Assembly (NCBI GenBank): GCA_903908015.1 | Contig: CAIVQI010000260.1 | Location: 1 to 9,512 of the forward strand | Direction: 5' to 3' | DNA: 9,512 bases | Source: an uncultured Bacteroidota bacterium | Lineage (GTDB): Bacteria > Bacteroidota > Bacteroidia > UBA7662 | Part shown: positions 6,166 through 9,512 of the stretch, one piece after another | Position numbering within the stretch: position 1 is the stretch's first letter | Layout: each line of letters starts with the position of its first letter | Notes under the pieces: model-generated | Seen by the model: only the letters and a program-made list of their open reading frames with translations | Database searches by the model: none | What the model was told of the DNA's origin: nothing | Translations under genes and position numbers: made by a program

Positions 6166-6956
6166 TCTGCCTGGGGGTCGAGGCGAAATACTTCGGTCAT
6201 TTCATTGAGGAGCGGTTGGAGGTACTCCGTATGGTAGCCTCTGCGACCCCCATACACCGGCTCGATGCGTTCTGGGTCGGGGATGTGCAGGCCCGTACCG
6301 TCCAAAACGGCGTTCAACGCCTCCAACCAACGATCCCTCCATTTCGATTCAATGGGGGCGATGTTGGCCTCGTCGAGCAGTTGTTCCCCCACACGTGGTT
6401 CAAACATGCCCAATGCCAATCCAAATTGCCTGTTGATTGCTGTTTGCATGCGCGCCCTGGCCGTTTCATCGCTGCTTTTGCCCAGCTGGCTGACCATGGT
6501 TTTGGCATGGAACATATGATACTTTACTTCCCCTCTGATTTTTGTGGCCAATTGCGCCAGAGGCTTAAAGTTGGAAAGCGATAAAGTTTCCATGCGCAGG
6601 CCAGCCGCCAAGTCAAAAAACAGATGACGCGTTAGGCTGAAGTCGTAGTCACCAATCGGCCACTCCACCAGTTGGCAACAACTGAAGTCGGTTTCCTGCC
6701 GGGTGAAGGCGTGTATATCGGGGTCTGGTGCATCCAAGTGTTCGTGGAGCAGGCTATAAAAGCCCAAGGCATGGCCCATCTGATCTTGAGCAATGGATGA
6801 AAATGCAATGTCTTCCTCCAAAATAGGTCCGAGTCCGGTCCATTCAGAATGACGGTGTCCCAAAATGAGGTGGTCATCGGCCAGCGCGGTGAGTAAGTGG
6901 CGAAGCGGCTCGCGGTGGGCATCGTCGATGGGGAATGACTTATGGGGTATGTTCAT
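6159..6956 (-). CDS. paaC: Phenylacetyl-CoA epoxidase structural subunit PaaC
   Basis: Ferritin-like non-catalytic partner of PaaA in the 1,2-phenylacetyl-CoA epoxidase, required for the stable PaaAC core. The 265-residue, mostly helical product has the family segments ADDHLILGHRHSEWTG at 26-41, PILEEDIAFSSIAQDQMGHA at 44-63, and further on GEVKYHMFHAKTMVSQLG. Length is typical (near 250). The start codon overlaps the end of paaB by 17 bp and its end overlaps paaD by 7 bp, so the three genes are tightly coupled. Confidence 0.96.
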   Translation of the reverse strand: MNIPHKSFPIDDAHREPLRHLLTALADDHLILGHRHSEWTGLGPILEEDIAFSSIAQDQMGHALGFYSLLHEHLDAPDPDIHAFTRQETDFSCCQLVEWPIGDYDFSLTRHLFFDLAAGLRMETLSLSNFKPLAQLATKIRGEVKYHMFHAKTMVSQLGKSSDETARARMQTAINRQFGLALGMFEPRVGEQLLDEANIAPIESKWRDRWLEALNAVLDGTGLHIPDPERIEPVYGGRRGYHTEYLQPLLNEMTEVFRLDPQAEW

Positions 6957-7338
6957 GGCTCATTTTTTCGCGGTATGCATCAATTTTATCATTCACTTTA
7001 TACCCTCCCGGGTCGCGGTATGTTTTTTCTGGTGTCGTGGCAAACATATCCTGATCAATATAATCGAGGGCCATCACATGACGGGTATCTACCACCCAAA
7101 GGTTGGCTGTTTCACCCCGCCTGCCGAATTGCTCTTTGGCGTAAGCCATCGCTAATTCAGGACCGGGTGCATGAACGATGCCAACGGCCGTGTGGCGATC
7201 GCCCCGTTTTTTCTGGTGAAACACCTGATAGGTGCCCCAATGGTCGTGGGGCGGCAGCGTATCGGGCGAACCAGGCTCATGCGTATGCAGGCCGAGTCGG
7301 TTCACACGTGGATCGAGGGATTGAATTTCTACAGACAT
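6940..7338 (-). CDS. paaB: Phenylacetyl-CoA epoxidase subunit PaaB, N-terminally extended
   Basis: Small subunit that bridges PaaAC heterodimers in the epoxidase complex. The conserved PaaB core begins near residue 35 (TYQVFHQKKRG, 36-46) and continues through VGIVHAPGPELAMAYAKEQF and NLWVV. At 132 residues it is longer than the enterobacterial protein (about 95); the extra is an N-terminal stretch (SLDPRVNRLGL near 7-17 followed by a His/Pro-rich linker) which I believe also occurs in Bacteroidota homologs. The ATG at 7338 is kept because that extension looks protein-like. An 82-bp spacer separates it from paaA, while it overlaps paaC by 17 bp. Confidence 0.94.
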   Translation of the reverse strand: MSVEIQSLDPRVNRLGLHTHEPGSPDTLPPHDHWGTYQVFHQKKRGDRHTAVGIVHAPGPELAMAYAKEQFGRRGETANLWVVDTRHVMALDYIDQDMFATTPEKTYRDPGGYKVNDKIDAYREKMSHEHTP

Positions 7339-7420
7339 AAGGGCTTGATTGGAGCCAGAGGGGTTTATGATGCCAGGTTGGGCACTTAGGCCAGAGGCAT
7401 ATGAAAGACAGAGGAATTGA

Positions 7421-8407
7421 TTAAGCCAGCGGAGTCACGTAGCGGGCATCGGCTTGTTGCAGGGCTTTTCGTACCCAAGCACCGTTCACTTCAGCCGCTT
7501 TGCGCACGGCCAGGCGCTCGGCATTGCAGGGACCGTTACCGCGGATGACGGCGAAAAATTCTGCCCAATCGGGGTCGCCAAACAACCACTTGCCGCTGTC
7601 GGCATCCTTGCGGAGTTCAGCATCTGGCAGGGATAATCCCAACTCCTGTATTTTCGGGACATAAAGCGACAAAAATTGCTGCCTCATATCGTCGTTCGTG
7701 GCCATTTTCACTTTCCACCTCATCAGGGTGAGCGTGTGTTCGCTCATTTCGTCGGATGGACCAAAAAAATGCATGATGGGCTTCCACCAGCGGTTGAGGG
7801 CATCTTGAAGCATGCTGCGCTGAAGGGGGGTGCCAGTAGCCAGGTACACAAATACGCTGTGTCCTTGCTTCAGGTGAAAACTCTCTTCGTAGCAGATCCG
7901 TTCCAGGGCGCGGCAATAAGGACCATAAGAGCCCTTGCTGTTGGCTACCTGATTCACGATGGCCGCGGCGTCGATCAAAAATCCAATTACGGCCACATCG
8001 GCCCAGGTTTTGGCAGGGTAGTTAAATACATTCGAGTATTTCGACTTTCCATTGATCAGGTCGTTGATCATGGCTTCACGCGGTTTTCCTAAGGTCTCAG
8101 CGGCGCTGTACAACAATTGGGCATGACCAACTTCATCCTGTACTTTAGCCATGAGGGCCAGTTTGCGGCGAAAACCCGGCGCCCGCGTAATCCAAGTGCC
8201 CTCCGGAAGCGCGCCGATGATCTCGGAGTGGGCATGTTGTTCGATCATGCGGATGAGTTGCCTGCGGTATTCGGTGGGCATCCAATCGCGGGGTTCCACT
8301 TTTTCACCCCTGGCCACACGCGCTTCGAAGGCGGCCAGCATGTCTGGATCATCGTTCACCACGGTTTTCCGGGTTTCTTCTTTAGGGATATATCCTCCTC
8401 CGTACAT
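7421..8407 (-). CDS. paaA: Phenylacetyl-CoA epoxidase catalytic subunit PaaA
   Basis: Diiron oxygenase subunit that epoxidises the aromatic ring of phenylacetyl-CoA, the key step of aerobic hybrid phenylacetate degradation. The 328-residue product carries expected ligand motifs of the ferritin-like fold: Glu62 in HSEIIG, Glu92-x-x-His95 in QDEVGHAQ, and Glu175-x-x-His178 in YEESFHLKQGH. PEGTWITRAPGFRRK at 68-82 is strongly PaaA-like. The ATG at 8407 (MYGGGYIPKE) fits. The gene starts 43 bp downstream of the TetR-family regulator; no separate TAnnTTTG box or PaaR-like palindrome lies in that gap, so it is probably read from the regulator's promoter. The paaE reductase that supplies electrons is not in the window. 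Confidence 0.97.
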   Translation of the reverse strand: MYGGGYIPKEETRKTVVNDDPDMLAAFEARVARGEKVEPRDWMPTEYRRQLIRMIEQHAHSEIIGALPEGTWITRAPGFRRKLALMAKVQDEVGHAQLLYSAAETLGKPREAMINDLINGKSKYSNVFNYPAKTWADVAVIGFLIDAAAIVNQVANSKGSYGPYCRALERICYEESFHLKQGHSVFVYLATGTPLQRSMLQDALNRWWKPIMHFFGPSDEMSEHTLTLMRWKVKMATNDDMRQQFLSLYVPKIQELGLSLPDAELRKDADSGKWLFGDPDWAEFFAVIRGNGPCNAERLAVRKAAEVNGAWVRKALQQADARYVTPLA

Positions 8408-8450
8408 AATATTATTGTTTAAAAGTTTATGATTCTATTTGATGGGCAGG

Positions 8451-9122
8451 TTAGGTGTTGCGGTTGACTGACTCGAGGTTCCCGCTGTTGTTCCATTCTT
8501 CGGTATTCATTACAGGGCCGAGGTCGTCTTCTCGGGTAGACATAAATCCGAAGAGCAACTGATCACTCAGTTGTCGGGCTATTTCGCTGATGCTCAGCGG
8601 TCCATCGGGGCGGTACCACTCATGCAGTGCGTTTAAGGTCGACAGCAAGCCAACGGCGGCGAATTTCTCGTTGATGGGTCGGAACAAACCGGTCCGTATC
8701 CCCTTCTGCAAAATCTCGATGAAGTAATCGCGGTACTGATGGCGTAGGCTAATAAAATGATCTAAATGGGGTTCGGTAAGATGCCGCCACTCTTGAACAA
8801 ACACCATGGAAGCATCAACGTCGCTGGTCACCACCCGAACGTGTCGGTCAACCGCCATACGCAACAGCATGGGGGCAGGTAAATCCATGCGCAATATGGG
8901 GTCGAGCTGAGCAAAAAATTCGGTGGCGCGCTCAAAAAGGATGTTTTGGAGCACTTCCTCTTTGGAAGAGTAGTGGTTGTAGATCGACGACGCTTCCATT
9001 CCACAGGCGGCTGCCAGGTCACGCATGGAGGTTGCAGAAAATCCCTTGGCACGAAACAAGCGAATGGCGGCGTGAAAAATTTTCTGTTTGCTTCCTCGTA
9101 GGGGGGCGGATCTAAGCCTCAT
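8451..9122 (-). CDS. TetR-family regulator, probable PaaR-type phenylacetate repressor
   Basis: A 223-residue TetR-family repressor. The N-terminal DNA-binding domain spans about 10-58, with the helix-turn-helix at 31-50 (TSMRDLAAACGMEASSIYNH) followed by YSSKEEVL. The rest is the helical ligand-binding and dimerisation domain, with EWRHLTEPHL as a recognisable segment. The last 20 or so residues are Asn/Glu-rich and likely disordered. It is the first gene of the paa cluster, and its promoter is overlapped by a palindrome close to the PaaR operator consensus. By analogy with PaaR it would be released by phenylacetyl-CoA (inference). FadR-like or KstR-like fatty-acid regulators share the fold, so the effector is not certain. 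Confidence 0.9.
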   Translation of the reverse strand: MRLRSAPLRGSKQKIFHAAIRLFRAKGFSATSMRDLAAACGMEASSIYNHYSSKEEVLQNILFERATEFFAQLDPILRMDLPAPMLLRMAVDRHVRVVTSDVDASMVFVQEWRHLTEPHLDHFISLRHQYRDYFIEILQKGIRTGLFRPINEKFAAVGLLSTLNALHEWYRPDGPLSISEIARQLSDQLLFGFMSTREDDLGPVMNTEEWNNSGNLESVNRNT

Positions 9123-9136
9123 GCTGAACTTTTATA

Positions 9137-9150
9137 CGAACAATCGTTCG
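9137..9150. promoter_or_regulatory. PaaR-like TetR operator over regulator promoter
   Basis: CGAACAATCGTTCG is a 14-bp palindrome with perfect 5-bp arms (CGAAC/GTTCG) and a 4-bp centre. As I recall it, the PaaR operator consensus is CNAACGNNCGTTNG; this site differs at one defined position. It lies just downstream of the -7 box at 9158-9151, covering the predicted transcription start of the regulator gene, so bound repressor should block its own transcript. Confidence 0.7.
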
Positions 9151-9158
9151 CAAAAATA
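9151..9158 (-). promoter_or_regulatory. Candidate -7 box (TATTTTTG) of tetR-paa operon
   Basis: TATTTTTG on the minus strand matches TAnnTTTG exactly, with predicted start near 9145 and a leader of about 23 nt before the ATG at 9122. The same box precedes the receptor gene. No convincing TTG is present at the -33 distance. Confidence 0.55.
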
Positions 9159-9168
9159 GATGTTTTTA

Positions 9169-9182
9169 TGAACAGTTGTTAG
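9169..9182. promoter_or_regulatory. Second, degenerate PaaR-like half-palindrome
   Basis: TGAACAGTTGTTAG matches the GAAC and GTT cores of the 9137-9150 operator with AAC/GTT arms in the same spacing, and lies 32 bp away, close to three helical turns. It contains the TTG (9176-9178) that could be the -33 element of the divergent gene. Weak match, so low confidence on its own. Confidence 0.35.
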
Positions 9183-9207
9183 TTTTGATGCCCTTTGCTT
9201 ACTTTTG
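9176..9207 (+). promoter_or_regulatory. Candidate promoter of the YdeI/DUF1801 gene
   Basis: TTG at 9176-9178 and TACTTTTG at 9200-9207 (exact TAnnTTTG) are 21 nt apart. Transcription would begin around 9211-9213, coinciding with a GTG at 9212 in the coding frame, so the mRNA may be leaderless. Confidence 0.4.
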
Positions 9208-9211
9208 GGGT

Positions 9212-9512
9212 GTGACCCGCAGCGCTGATGACTTTTTCTCCATGGGATGTGGCCGTTGTGCCCTCGGCGGCACGCCTGATTGTAAGGTCCACCGGTGGTC
9301 TGCCATGCTCCAGCAATTGCGGGCCATAGCATTGCAAGCTGGACTCACCGAACTGTGCAAGTGGGGCGTGCCTTGCTATACATACGAAGGCCGAAATGTG
9401 GTTTTGTTGTTCGTGTTTAAGGGGAGTTGTGGACTGTCCTTTTTCCGGGGCGATGAGTTGCATGACCCCGGGAATCGATTGGAAGCAGCGGGCCCGAATT
9501 CCCGCTCCGGTC
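9212..9512 (+). CDS. YdeI/OmpD-associated, DUF1801-type protein (partial, runs off right edge)
   Basis: I read an open plus-strand frame to the end of the window, 100 full codons from GTG 9212. The product resembles the YdeI/DUF1801 family (frataxin-like fold, sometimes called iron chaperone; function not settled). Seen motifs are ADDFFSMGCGRCALGG at 5-20, TPDCKVHRW at 21-29, LRAIALQAGLTELCKWGVPCYTYEGRNV at about 36-63 (the family core), then LFVFKGSCGLSFFRG. Three cysteines (13, 16, 24) form a GCGRC...TPxCKV motif that could bind metal. An ATG at 9188 would add MPFAYFWG, but that stretch overlaps the -7 box; ATG 9242 would lose the ADDFF segment seen in relatives. The gene is divergent from the paa regulator, sharing its control region. 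Confidence 0.82.
   Translation, partial: MTRSADDFFSMGCGRCALGGTPDCKVHRWSAMLQQLRAIALQAGLTELCKWGVPCYTYEGRNVVLLFVFKGSCGLSFFRGDELHDPGNRLEAAGPNSRSG

Noticed and set aside
7339..7420. Possible separate promoter or small gene between paaA and paaB
   Set aside because: No TAnnTTTG box, operator-like palindrome or convincing short reading frame was seen in this 82-bp spacer.
8408..8450. Separate paaA promoter
   Set aside because: The 43-bp gap shows no matching -7 box and no copy of the CGAACnnnnGTTCG operator.
9132..9463. Minus-strand open frames of 66 and 94 codons
   Set aside because: They overlap the recognisable plus-strand YdeI/DUF1801 frame and cover the regulator's control region; no family resemblance.

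Overview
The window looks like a piece of a Bacteroidota chromosome with moderate GC (roughly half, by eye). The evidence is a TonB-dependent receptor with a carboxypeptidase-like regulatory domain, Bacteroidota-type homologs throughout, and candidate promoters of the Bacteroidota form (TTG about 18-23 nt upstream of TAnnTTTG). Nearly all genes lie on the minus strand. The exceptions are a DUF4442 thioesterase-like gene and a YdeI/DUF1801 gene cut by the right edge.

Layout from left to right. Positions 1-1323 (minus) hold the N-terminal 441 residues of a TonB-dependent outer-membrane receptor that continues past the left edge. Its 232-bp upstream region carries a perfect TAnnTTTG box, three alternating TCTAAAT/ATTTAGA half-sites spaced exactly 11 bp (a DtxR/MntR-like metal operator is the best guess), and a 15-bp direct repeat in the leader. 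The DUF4442 gene (1556-2038, plus) is divergent from the receptor and overlaps the end of a thiamine pyrophosphokinase gene (2025-2705, minus). That gene follows an acyl-CoA dehydrogenase (2718-3857, minus) by 12 bp. Upstream of these is a polytopic membrane protein (3932-5059, minus) whose duplicated AND/QDxAN and P(V/M)STT motifs suggest a very divergent PiT/PHO4-type transporter.

The right half is a phenylacetate-degradation locus transcribed leftward: TetR-family regulator (8451-9122), paaA, paaB, paaC, paaD and then apaG (5222-5605). PaaA, B, C and D form the multicomponent phenylacetyl-CoA 1,2-epoxidase together with its maturation factor. The reductase gene paaE is not in the window. 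The regulator's own promoter is overlapped by a near-perfect 14-bp palindrome that closely matches the PaaR operator, and a weaker copy lies 32 bp upstream, over the predicted -33 element of the divergent YdeI/DUF1801 gene. This suggests autoregulation of one long regulator-paaABCD-apaG transcript, with possible co-control of the divergent gene.

I found no mobile element, CRISPR array, rRNA or tRNA. No wholly new multi-gene system is evident. The most interesting leads are the unusual PiT-like transporter, the three-half-site operator in front of the receptor, and the paa regulatory region.
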